A DNA stretch of 64,000 nucleotides from contig JASFXZ010000010.1 of the NCBI GenBank assembly GCA_032209605.1, forward strand, positions 13,971,385 to 14,035,384, given 5' to 3'. Every line of letters starts with the position of its first letter. The first letter of the stretch is position 1. The translations under genes and the position numbers were made by a program. Positions 1 through 13,000 of the stretch are shown here, piece by piece. This DNA is from Mactromeris polynyma. Its lineage: Eukaryota; Mollusca; Bivalvia; Venerida; Mactridae. Below the pieces are notes generated by a model. It was not told the DNA's origin, made no database searches, and worked only from the letters and a program-made list of their open reading frames with translations.

Positions 1-394
1 TGAACAATCTTCCTTCGAAATTGAGACACAGTTGTTTGCTTTGACTGGATAAGAGTTAAACGAAGTACGAAGGCTTGTCATTTTATTTAGGCTTGTCATT
101 TTATTTAAAAGTTAATGATTGTACTATACGGCAAAGCTATCGTTGGTTTATGCAGTCGGTTATGTAACTTGACCGATTTTTCAATGTTTAATTGACACTC
201 CAATTAATAAATATGGCCAATAACTATTTATTAGGAGTTTGATAGATCTTAATGTTATGGCGGTAGTTTATCTAATCTTAGGGTACGATTTTGAACCCGA
301 ATACAACATTACAGGGTCAAATAAGTTGTAGGAATCTGGCTTCACACTTGGAAATTTAATAGTTATACGACTGTATAAAAGTAAAGTTAAGTGA

Positions 395-650
395 TTATTT
401 ATTTTTAGTGTCACCCCTACTAAAGGGGCCAGCCATTTCTTACTTACGAGTCAACTACAGTATGGGTACATTTACTTCCCAATTCCTATCCTTTATGCCA
501 GGCATCAGGCAGGAAGGCGCATGGTAACCATTATTTAACTAGCTGACGGCTCACCAACCGGCCATTTCAGAACGAACCCCTACTAGGATTCAAACCTTCG
601 ACCTTCCGTTCCCAAGGCGGATGCCTTAACCACTCGGCCATATATTGTAT
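395..650 (-). mobile_element. SINE family S1, copy 1
   Basis: The head reads on the minus strand GGCCGAGTGGTTAAGG (A box of a Ser/Leu-type tRNA), then a B box close to GGTTTGAATCC. The body has AAATAATGGTTACC, GCCTGATGCCTGGCA and GGAATTGGGAAGTAAATGT, and the 3' end is AT-rich. The body motifs recur in the copies at 11,408, 34,025, 58,238 and 61,105. It lies in the intron after gene 1 exon 12. Confidence 0.8.
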
Positions 651-760
651 TATAGTCGGTTGAGTCAGTTATTGACATTGTGCAATGAACACAGTGTAAT
701 GGCTGTGGACCTTTCAATTATCATTTGCTTTATGCAGTAAATCATATTATGGTTCTATAC

Positions 761-1061
761 CTTTAAATGAAACCCAGGTTCCGGTATGAGAGATATTACA
801 GTCACGTCTGCTCCTTCTACATCATACATCTCACCAAATTCAATATAATGTGGCGTCAAGACGTGTACAACAACGTCCTGTGCATGCGCTGTGGATGTGC
901 CGTTCAACATTAGAGCCACTGAACACGTCACATTGTTTCTGAAACAGAAACGTTTTGGATTGTTTGATGCTGGTATACTCGTTAAGGAACCCATGTGACT
1001 TCGTAGCGCAATATAAGGAACTAAAAGTTCATGGTCATTATGCAAGAAACATCCTATCAGT
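761..1061 (-). CDS. Gene 1 exon 12 (last exon inside the window)
   Basis: Acceptor cttcctttag|ACTGATAG and donor CATTTAAAG|gtatag. Phase 2 in, 0 out, 301 nt. It encodes a region with four Cys (IGCFLHND, KRFCFRNNVTCSV) and ends VISLIPEPGFHLK. The coding sequence must continue left of base 1; no further exon was found in 1-760. Confidence 0.85.
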
Positions 1062-4000
1062 CTAAAGGAAGTTAAGAGTAGAAAATCTACCCGAATTTGT
1101 CTATGTACTTTTCGAATGTATATTATGAGATTTGTTATCACCTGCTAGTTTTATTTAAGATTGTGACATTCCACTTTTTGAAGCATAGCCGTTTATTAAT
1201 GATATTTCTTGAAACTAAGAAAGTTTCAATAATCTGTTACGTCAAAGATAATCTCGTTCTAAAGACTTGTATCACACCATGTAATGGCTGAAATGGATGA
1301 CCGAAGGTATCCGAATGTCAATAGATTATACAGAATTAACCAATATCCCTATATAAGGAGATAGAACAACTCATTGTAAAAACAAAACTGAAATGTCACT
1401 TAAATTTCACTACATACATGTATGTACAGTGCCATGAAAGTCACACGGGATCCCAAATTTGGATATAGCTGTAAATGTATATACAATCGGACCTCGTTTA
1501 TTCGACAACCTTCTATCCGAATACTTTGTATAAATCGAAATAAATATCAGGTCCTGATGTATCTTCTTAGCCATGTCGAATTGAAATGGTCTATTCGAAA
1601 CTATGTATTATTCAAAATTTCAGACGCGATGAATTCGAATGAACGAGGTCCGACGTCTATATGTATTATAACTAATTGTATGATATATTGATTTGAGTTG
1701 CATAAGTACTTTCTAAAGTGGAATCACTAATGGCTATGTAGAAGTTTGACAATAGTGTTTGTATTAGCAGGCGTAATTTAACTAGTACATATTAGCAAGA
1801 AAGTATCATGGACCAGTCCGTTACGTCTGCTGACTTACCCTGATATTTTTTCAGTGTAGCTAAACTGTTCCATCAAGAAGCCAAATTGAAGCACAGGTGT
1901 TTCAGTTCCCGAAATTTGAACGTCAATAAAAGACGTGCTGTTGGCTGAAAATCCGGTTGTGCCTTCAAGAACGGCAGTGACGGGAATTAAACTCCCAGCA
2001 GTATTTACCACGTGATCAGCAACAACCAATGAAACCGTGAAGATGACTTGGTTTACATCCGTTCCATATGTGGTATAATTGAAGAATGGACTTCTTTCGA
2101 GTAATCCTATAATGTTTGTATATAAGTATTACACTAAGTTTAAACAAATATTCGCACAAGTCTGACTGAATTGCTGTGTTTCTTGAAAATGAAAATTGTG
2201 CGTCTGACAATTCCCTTACAAAATACAAATGGTATTAGGACAGATCCATTTCAATAATGCGATCTCATGCGCTGTGCTCGTGAAATATGGCTATTTATGA
2301 GAAAGATATTTGGCGGTAATGTCACATCTACATCGTCTTAACAACAGTGACCGTGTTTTTAAAACCACGCTTAACGTAGCAATCTGTGTGTATCTGAGTT
2401 TGGTGGTCTTTAATGAGATTGCACGACTGAGAGCCAACAATTTGAAGAAAAAAAGTCTCAATGTTATTTGACATCACCTGCATATGTAATAGGTCCACTG
2501 TCGACCTTCACAGAATGCATCTGTGAGTATGATACTGTTGTATTGTCAAGTACCATCACAGTTCTGTTTTCCATACACAGTAAGTCATTACCCACTCTCA
2601 GAACAGTCACAGACTCGATAAAAGCTGAAATAGTAACGTAACAATATTTGTTTGTAGGCCTATATTAGTCAAAAATGCCAATCCGCCAGTAGGCCTACCA
2701 TTCACAAAGTTTCAAAACAGTAACGGGGTACATGTGCTGTTAATTTTGATAACACTAAGCTATATTAATGATTCCGAAATGAATCGTACTATCAAAAAAG
2801 TAGCTTTAACGTGTTAAATCACGTTCATCGTTTCAGACCATTTTGTGAAAAGTAGCGAAAATTCAAGAAGTGCAAAAGGGCAGGTAAGGTTAACTGACCA
2901 GTAGGCCCTATAAATGTAAACAAAATATTTATTACACAATTATTCACGTTGCACTTTTTCATGGAACGCTGTTTACATAATCGTTCATTATTCTTTGTGT
3001 CGAAACAAAATTTAGTTTTAACGTTCATAATTACTAGTAGGACGATTTTCAACACTTTCTAACTTAATTGAACGATCTGCGTCATCGTACTTAACTAGTT
3101 GATAAAATGCGGTACAGGAAAGGCCACATTCATAAATCAAAACTTGCTCTGACTGATTTAGACAAAAGATCACGCAGGGGGAGCATCAATACCAATCGGA
3201 CCAGGAGGTACATACAGGGAAGGGGCACAAACACAAGACTGAAATAAAAAGGACAAGAGAATAAAACAACACACTATCGTCAACGAACTAAAAATACATG
3301 AATATGACGCGACCGTACCACAGAACTGTACAAGCAACACCTTGATATCAGCAAATCTTGTATTTTACAGAATTTTAATGCATTGTTACAGAGGTAGTGT
3401 GAGTGATCGTTAACAATTATCGATTCTAGGTTTCAAGTCCAGAGAATATCTTAGTTAATTAATAAACCATATATTAAAAAGACCAAATTGGTAAACATTA
3501 CAAACAAAAGACTTGCTTAAGCAAACACTCGCACTTGGTTATACGAGTATACGTCATATATAATTACATTTCATAAGTGCTTTTAACATGATTGTCCGAA
3601 ATGGCCAAATCAAGTTAATAATTTCGCCCATGTCTGAATCATATACTGGTCCAAAGTTCAGACCCATCAGTACTATTACACAAACAGTAAAACCTCAGTA
3701 ATAAGACCACACTTGGGACCCTTGAAAATTGGACTTCTTATTGAAGTGGTCTTAATATTTAGGTTGAACTAATAGGAGCAAACAGTGAAAATTTACTTGA
3801 AAATTAATTGTGTTCTTAACTTTGAGGAGGTCTTATTATTGAGGCGGTCTTATTATTGAGGCGGTCTTTAAGTGGGGGTAATACTGTAAGTTCTCAAAAG
3901 CTACTGGATATTTCGTCTTCTAATTTAAATGCAGTAACTTATACACATTTAGTGAAATCGTACATTGCAACATTTTGTTTGTTTGGTAATTTATGTGCTT

Positions 4001-7000
4001 TAATAATATTTCATTTATACATGGATCGAAAGTATTTATTTATAACAATGTTACTATTTGCATGTATGCTCATGGGCAATATTGATTTTTGCAATAAACA
4101 TATACATACATGTATATCTCGTACATACATATAGTTGTGAAGTTGATTAAACTTTAAATGTGACCAAATTTAAATATAGTCCGTACCCAATGCCGTCCCT
4201 GCAAGAACTGGGACGGATACATTCAACGTGAAGCGATCGGTGGTTTCGTTAAAGGTCGCTGTAAACTTCACAGACACCACTTCACCGATGTACCCGGTGA
4301 CGTTGTTCGAGCCAGACAAATCAAATGTGTCATTTGCCTAAAATAAATAACATTGTACATGTATTTTATACCTGAAAACACCGCAGCACAGCATGATTAA
4401 AACATTAAACGCCACTTTTTTTCTTAACACTTTTTGTTAATGAAGATATTTTATCTCATGATTTCCAGTGGTTTGCTAGGTAACTATTGTCGGACTATAC
4501 ATGTATTCTTTTAAATAAATAATTATTTAATAAAACATACATTTACAGTTCCACAACTTTACTTTGCATATAATTCACACTTTAAGAATGATTATCCTTT
4601 GTAAATATCATATAACTAATCCAATTTTATGCCCCTGACATTCAAAGAATAGCGAATGGCGAAGGGGCAGCCAATGTAACCATTGTTCGTCCGTCCGTCC
4701 GCGAGAAATATTTGTTTGCGATCAATTACTTTTGAAAAGATTCAATTCATATTGCGCACATAAGCATAGGATAATGAAATGCGGGACATTTTTGAGATGG
4801 TCTTAAAGTTTGGTTTCACTGTATTGAGTTGAAATGTGAAAGATGAATAGAAAACTAATCAAAGAAAATACGGTCTTATTAATGAATGGTCTTAATTGGA
4901 GGTGTACATTAAGTGAGAGACTACTGTAAATATTACCAGTGAAGGATCTGGGTCAGCTGCGACGCTGTATGTCTTACTTCCGGTCACTTTCTTGCTTGCG
5001 ACGTTGACGTCATAAAACACTTTAACACCCAATGATAAGGTGTCTCCAACTTGCGCTGTTGTGTCGTCTGGCAAACAAACGGCGACTTCCAGACGGAACT
5101 GGTCATGTTTGAAAGTTTATAAAATAGTTATCATATGGTTATTTATTGACAACGTGTACATTTTAAACTAAAAACATATTTCGAATAAACATATTTTATT
5201 TACATTCTAGAAATAACCTACAGTTGAACATCGTTCATTCGAATTCACCGGGTTCGAATTTTCATTTCGAATAATACATAGTTTCAACATAGCCCATCGA
5301 CGTGCCTCAAAAAATCAGGACCTGATATTTATTTCGGATGATACCTAACCCTAACCCTGTTGTCGAATAAACGAGGTCCGACTGTATGCACATACATGTA
5401 CATGTATAATATATGCACACTCTTACAGTTTGTACATGAAACGTTTGATTAATAGAAAATGTAAAAAAATACATGATTGGAAGCTAATATATATATTTTC
5501 CTTGAATATACAGTAAATTCCGCTTATAACGATATTCATTGGACCGTAAGAATTATCTGGACTATAATCCGTAGAAATATAGAGCAATCTGACCGGGACT
5601 GTTATATTTGTATCGTAATAAGCGGTTTATCGTAATAATCGGTACATCGTAATAAGCTGTATTTAGCAATAAGCGATATCGTTATTAATGGAGTTTAATA
5701 CTCTGTCTACTTGTTCGATTTAAGTTGTTAGAATGTTAACCGTGCAAAAAATATTCTCGAAATTATTAAAACTCTGTTAATATTATTGTGATGTTTTGAA
5801 CCGCACTTGTAAAGTAATGTTCGATATCCTATCTAGCATAATCTATAGACTATTATAAAGCGTTTTGTGCAAAACTACTCAGTATGTGAGTGCAGATAAG
5901 TTGGCTTTCTATAAACAATAACAATCTACAGTATATAACATCTTTACCAAATAGTAACTTCATGTACATTAATGCAATAATTGACAATTAAAGTGTCATA
6001 TGTAAGTAAAATTTAATTTTCTATGCCGTGTAGCTTGATACTACAGGACCCGGAGACAGTATTGTTGCTATTGATTATGTATGGTTATACGTGTATATTT
6101 ATTAATGTGTTTTGTGTTTATGATTTATTATCGTTCATTATGATTATTCATACGAGAGGTATACATTACTTTGGACTTAAACACACTTTGATAAGATATA
6201 CCCACCATACTACGCACGCATGCTAATTATTTCACAACCACGGTTGACTAGAACCGTCTTTTACTCGAACAAATTTTGTCAGTCCCGACGAGTTCGAGCC
6301 AACGAGATTCCACTGTATACCTATGACTACATATTACTAAAACGTTACTTTTTGAATTGTCGAATTATGAGAAACCAATTCACATGAAGTCTTTTACAGT
6401 TATTGATTTTTATCAAATCTGAAATAATCTACATGTAGTTACCTTATTATTCGGGTCAGTGGGGTCGGCGAGGGGCCGTATATTTGGAACACTTCCGACC
6501 AGCACACTCGCACCGTCATAAAAGTTATTCGACCCGGAAGAAGTATATATTACTTTAACGTAGCTATTCATGCACACATTCGAACCAATTTCCATCAGTT
6601 GTACGTCACAAACTTTAACCAATGCCGCATCAGCAGATATGATGACGTCAAACACAGCCAAGTCACCGGGGGATGTTCCTACGTCAATACTAAATACAAT
6701 TCCTGCTCCTATTGCAATGGTGCTCGCTGTTCCCAATGTATCAACCAGTACAGTCGGGGTCCCAGCCTAAAATTGTATTGTCAATTGTACTTGTGTTTCC
6801 CTATGATAAGGACAGGTTAATGTAAAACTAATAACCAGTGTCACTAATACAGGTTCTGTCACTTAACAGCTTGATGTATTTTACAAAAAAATAAGAAACA
6901 ATTAAGTTCTTACAACTTATATTAACCACTCTCGATGACTGCTTCCTAGATTACTGACCAATACTGACGCCATATTTAGGGAATGTGAAGTTCAGGATAA

Positions 7001-10000
7001 AATCTTGTTTAACCCGGGGCATGAACTCATGACCTTCAGACCAGACGTCAGACACTTTGGTGGCACTTCATTGGACACCGGCCGGCTGACGCCGTCTTGT
7101 ATTCGGCGTACGCCGGTCATGTGACTTGGTTTGATGCGAAACAAGTGATTCCGGCGTAAACAAATATGTCGGCTTTGTTGACTTCTGTCGTGGTGCATAT
7201 GGCAATCGACGAAACCATAACATTAAATCGTTATAGCTGCATATCACAAAATGTTAATCAGGCTGGGAAATAGTGCCGATCGAGGTAAATACCCCAATCT
7301 GGATATAATACACCGATCGAGGTATTTTAAGAACAAAAGAATGTGAAAATATTATCCACAAGCGCATAACCACTGTACCCTATTTCTGCGATAGGGATCT
7401 ACCTCTTTCCAAGGACAGTAAACCCAGATCCACTGAGTTTCGCAGTAACTGCGCCCACTCAGCATCCCTCTGTGCAGCAACTGGGAGGCTAGGTGGGTAT
7501 GGGTCGATTATGTTTTGAAAGGACTAGGGTTCTAGTGTAGTGTTGTGTTACACTGACCATGTATTTTCATGTGATATTTTTAATTGTAGAACATATAACA
7601 CATTCTTTTGTTTCGAAAATACCTCGATCGGGGTATGATACCTGTTATACCTGCTGCCACATCCAAAAGAGTGCGACCAAGGGGTTAATCGACTCATGCC
7701 ACGGAAACCCCATATTTACTCTTGAAATATTTGTCAACATTTTTTTGAAGCTATTCACACTGGAGCTGGTTACCAACATAAATGACATAAATGACATGTT
7801 CCGGAAGACCATTCCATGCATTAATTCTTCTTCTTGAGAAAAAGTTGTGTCTAAAACCATGATTGGGGTATATACCTCCGATTTGCAATAATTCCCAGTC
7901 TGTTAATTGGTTATAAACTCATAATTATTATTATTTATCAGTTTTTACGCATATTGTCACTGACTGGCTACGAAATAGTATACATGTACGAAACGAAATG
8001 GGCCCGAATCCTTTGTCGGCATTAATACGGTATTAACAGCAATAAGGTGCCTTTAAACAATGGCTATTGAAGTATACGATATTGAAATATGCTAAAACGA
8101 CCCTAAAATGATTGTTTCCGGCCAATTACAACCCTAGAACCTACCGACTAGACATTTTCCGCAATATTGGATAACCGTTCGCCGCTCGTCTTTGACCGGC
8201 ACAGTTCGGGGCATTGCGGAGCACGCCGGGTAACATCGCCGGGTTTAAACGAGTGGTTCGCCGGTAAAACGGCGTGCGCCGGCGTACGCCGCATGAGCGA
8301 ATGAAGTGCCACCTTTACCTGTGTAGTCAGTGTGGACCACTACCTACCCTTCTCATGTCCGTTTTTTGACATAACTACCCACAGGAGAAACAGGATGACC
8401 GGACAAGCGGCAAGGTCAAGGTCTTTTATCATCTAACAGGATACAAAGAAGAAACAGGATGACCGGACAGATTACAATTTCCTTACCGGCGAGGTCAATG
8501 AAGTGTATCATCTTACACGATACATAGAAGAAACAAGATAATCGGACAGATTACAATTTCCTTACCGGCGAGGTCAAGGTAGTATCATCTAACACGACCG
8601 GTTCTGATAGCGGGAACACCAGTTTGTCATCCAGATATATATCAACATTCCCCCACAGCTGATCACTGGTAGTCACATAGAGCGGTACATGTGAAATGAC
8701 GTGGATTATGATGTTAGTACCACTAGCGATTGTCAGGTTCTTGTTGAATTCTGAAATAGAAATACAGTGAAACACCAAAATAAGACCAGCGTTGTTAATT
8801 ATGTTTCATATGCTTATGTAACCATGTACATTAGTTAATTTAGTTGTTCGGTAGAACAACTACATAGTTCTATGGCAATTTTCGACAGTCGCGTCGCCTT
8901 AATACGAAACGCTAGGAATAACAAATAAGTGAATCGATTAAAATTTGTTCAACATCTAAGCGTAACCCGCATAACACACTCAATATTGGTAGAACTCATT
9001 ACTGTGCAATTAAATGTAATAGTTCAACAATGGACAATAATGATTCGTACTTTCTGTGTTGAGTACAAAACCAGTGTTCAATATCGAACAATGATACTCC
9101 ACTAATAATGACAACGATTTCAATCCATCATTATAGTTTACCTGTGTTTATCACGGTTGGAATTGTTAGAGATGTTACCGTAGATGAGAACGACAGGACG
9201 GCTGAACGCTTGTCAAAGCACCCGAAAGCCGGACCTGAAATGCATTTACAGTGTTATTTCAATATTTAAGGTGACATTTCACCATTTACGGTGGTATTAC
9301 AACATTTAAGGCAATATTATAACATTTACGGTGATGTTTCAACATTTACGGTGATATTTCAACATTTAAGGCGATCAACATTTACGGTGATATTTCAACA
9401 TTTACGGTGAAATTACAACATTTATGGCAATATTTCAACATTTACGGTGATGTTTCAACATGTACGGTATTATTTCAACACTTACGGTGGTATTTCAACA
9501 TTTAAGGCGATCAACATTTACGGCGATATTACAACATTTAAGGCGATCAACATTTACGGCGATATTTCAACATTTAAGGCAATTAACATTTACGGCGATA
9601 TTTCAACATTTAAGGCGATCAACATTTACGGCGATATTTCAACATTTAAGGAGATCAACATTTACGGCGATATTACAACATTTAAGGAGATCAACATTTA
9701 AGGTGATATTTCAACATTTAAGGCGATATTTCAACATTTAAGGCAATCAACATTTACGGAAATATTTCAACATTTAAGGCGATCAACATTTACGGCGATA
9801 TTACAACATTTATGGCGATATTTCAACATTTAAGGCGATCAACATTTACGGCGACATTTCAACATTTACGGCGATATTTCAACATTTACGGCGATATTTC
9901 AACATTTAAGGCAATCAACATTTACGGCGAAATTACAACATTTATGGCAATATTTCAACATTTACGGTGATATTTCAACATTGACGGCTTTATTTCAACA

Positions 10001-13000
10001 TTTAAGGCAATCAATATTTAAGGCGATATTTCAACATTTAAGGCGATATTTCATCATTTAGGGTGACATTCCAACATTCAATAAATACATCAGCAAGATT
10101 GACCTTCCTCATTAAATACATGAGTGTAAATTTTTTTTTTACATACATGTACATTAATTACATAACAGTGTTAAGCCGTTTTAAGACGTCAAGTAAATAT
10201 AAACATTTTACCAATTTCCTCAACATATATATCACATGCTGGATATTCGTATGTCCCATTTATCCAAGCGTTTACACGTATCTTGTTCACAGCGTCTTGT
10301 AGATCCAGAGTAACTGTCCAATTCACCACATCACCAATGAGTGTAGGTCCCGTGTTGATAACCTTGGCAATGGGTGGAGTGATAGAGTACTGAAATATAT
10401 TCGTGCGGGGATAATACGCAGGCCTTGGACCAAAATGGGTTTATTTGGCTGTTTTGGTAATGCTCTGGTCACATCCACGCTACGAGCTCCGTACGAGTAA
10501 GTTTTCAGTCGAAAATTTGCAAAATCGCACTAGTAGAGGACTCGGGAACTCTCTGAAAATGTTTCAAAGAGCTCCCGAGTTCTCGCCGAGCTTTTAGAAA
10601 GTTTCGATGTCGGGAGCAGCTCGCAAGTCCTCGTAAGGGCACTGCAGGGGCCCCGGTAGAGCTCGTACGGGCATCGCACGATGTCCGTGCGGATTTGGAA
10701 CACCGCGAGACCCGTAAGAGCTTGCACGACTAAAGCAGGGGAGTCGCACGGTCAACGTGCGGACACCGTACGGGCGCCGTTCGAACACACGTGCATCGTA
10801 CGATGTACGTCCGTAGGCATGTGACCAGAAGCTACGATTGTACCGAGACCGTACGGATTTAAAAAGTTGGTGGAATAGTACGATTTTATAAGTCGTACGG
10901 ACATCGTACGGAAATGAGACCGAGGCATAAGATGACCCATACGCTTTAAATTGGGAATGTTTGCGTGTTAATCTTAGAAATTGGGAAAAAAGGCTTGAAA
11001 TAATGTTATGAATAAAATTATAGAATGTAGTGATTAATTAATCAACAATTGCTATACACGTGTATATAAACTTTTCCTATGAGAGAAAAGTCTCTAAATT
11101 GGCTTAATTAAACCAACTCTTTCTTCAGATTATTTTTTGATTCAGGAATAAATGGACTCACCAAGTCATGCACGATTGCTGTGAAATTGTGTTCTTCCAT
11201 TTCAACAACATTGTCCAGATTTGCTGTTGCATACATGTAGAATATTGAACCGTGAAGAAAGTTGGATGAATTAACGACTATAACATCAAAGATGACAACG
11301 ATTTCACTGAAGTCTGTGTTGTTTGTGTCTGCACCAGAATTATCCACTGTCCCGAAATCGATATTTGCTTTATTGTTCTGTAAAAATGATAAAAAGGAAT
11401 AAAATATGCACCCTGTGCCCGGGTGGTTAATCTTTCCGGCTTGGGAGCGGGTGTTCGGAGGTTCGAATCCTGGGTGAGCCACCAGCTATAGTTAAATAAT
11501 AGTTACTGTTTGCCTACTTGCCTGGTGCCTGACGCCTGGAGCCTGGCATCCAATGGCCTGTGGTAAAGGGAAACAACTGATTTTGCAAACTGTCTTATCG
11601 GTCAAGGGCGAGTCAGTGGCTTATATTGTTGCCTATGACAGATTAGGAATTGGGAAGTAAATGTTCCCATAAAAAATTAGTCAGAAATGTCTGACCTTTT
11701 GAATATACTTTAGATAAATAAAACAATGTGGTTATTTTATGACATTAGGCGAAAACTGTGTTTACAATGGGCTTTTAAAGAAAATCACAATCTATTCTAC
11801 TGGACTACAAAACAAAAATGTTATATGAGAATATTTATGATCAGAGAGTAACCCGCCAGGTTGGAATATTCACGCAATATCAAATATTTGTATTCATACA
11901 ATGTGGATCTAGTATTTTCATCATTATAGGATCTATATTCTGTGACATTACGCATCAATATAAATACTTTGTAACCTTTTCAGAGCAACACCCTTTAGAA
12001 GACACACACTTTGACTGTTGTTGAGAGGTTGTCACTATAGAGAGGTTTGCATGATAGTAAAGATAGAGGGGCCACTGGGGTCGAGTGGTTATTGTCACTG
12101 ACTTCAAGTTACTCGCCCCTAAGCACTGTACGTTCCAATCCCAGCAAGATATATAATGTGTAAGTGGGTAAGACATCCAGCTGGCTTACGGAAGGGGCGT
12201 GGTTTTACTCAGGCGTGCGTCTGAGAGTGTTCAGTGGCGTAGCTGCCGTAACGCACAATACTCCCGTGCGTACAATTCGTCATCGGAACAAAAAAAATAT
12301 TAGAGGCTAAACATCAAATAACAACTGAGCGGCAATGGGGGTGAAGCGTTTGCAGGCCGTGTATTTCAAATTCGTGATACGTTAACAGTTCAAAATATAC
12401 AATAGATAGAGTTTCGTTTACCTTATATTTGAACGAACGCTTTTTATTCCCTGCAGTATACATACAAACTGAGTTTGCTATATAAATAGGTTTCTCTGCT
12501 ATGAAAACGTCAACCGCCCCTTTGAACCCCAATTTTGCGTACACTTCAAAAAGGCCTAGCAACGCCCCTGGACGCCCTCAACCCTTATAGCTGGGATAGT
12601 TGGACCCGGGTCATTTATGTGACTTAAAGCCCCATTCCATATTATACTGAGTAGTCATTTATATTTACCGCATATGGCAACACAATTCCGTTAGCTTCAT
12701 TTACTGACGTGATGTTGGGCGTAAAATCAGTAGGTTGTATGCCAACAAAGTTCGATCCTACACTGACCACTTCAACGTTACATATTGTAAATATGTCGTC
12801 ACTTCCGTAGATTGATGACGTCAGACTGTAGGAGCCATTCGGAACTGTGATCGCTAATTCAAATACTAGACGATCCGATATTCTGATTTCGGTCAAATTG
12901 TCCCAGCTGTTCTGAATGTCAAGGTCAACATCAAAATCTATACCTGGAAAGTCATTCAGTAAATCATAAGTAAAGTAAAATGAAATAAACGAACGAACAC

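Noticed and set aside
395..650. A functional tRNA-Ser or tRNA-Leu gene
   Set aside because: A and B boxes are present but the arms do not fold and the same head with the same non-tRNA body recurs elsewhere, so it is a SINE.
9447..9741. Two overlapping frames with STFKAINIYGDI repeats
   Set aside because: Part of the intronic array T1 within gene 1.
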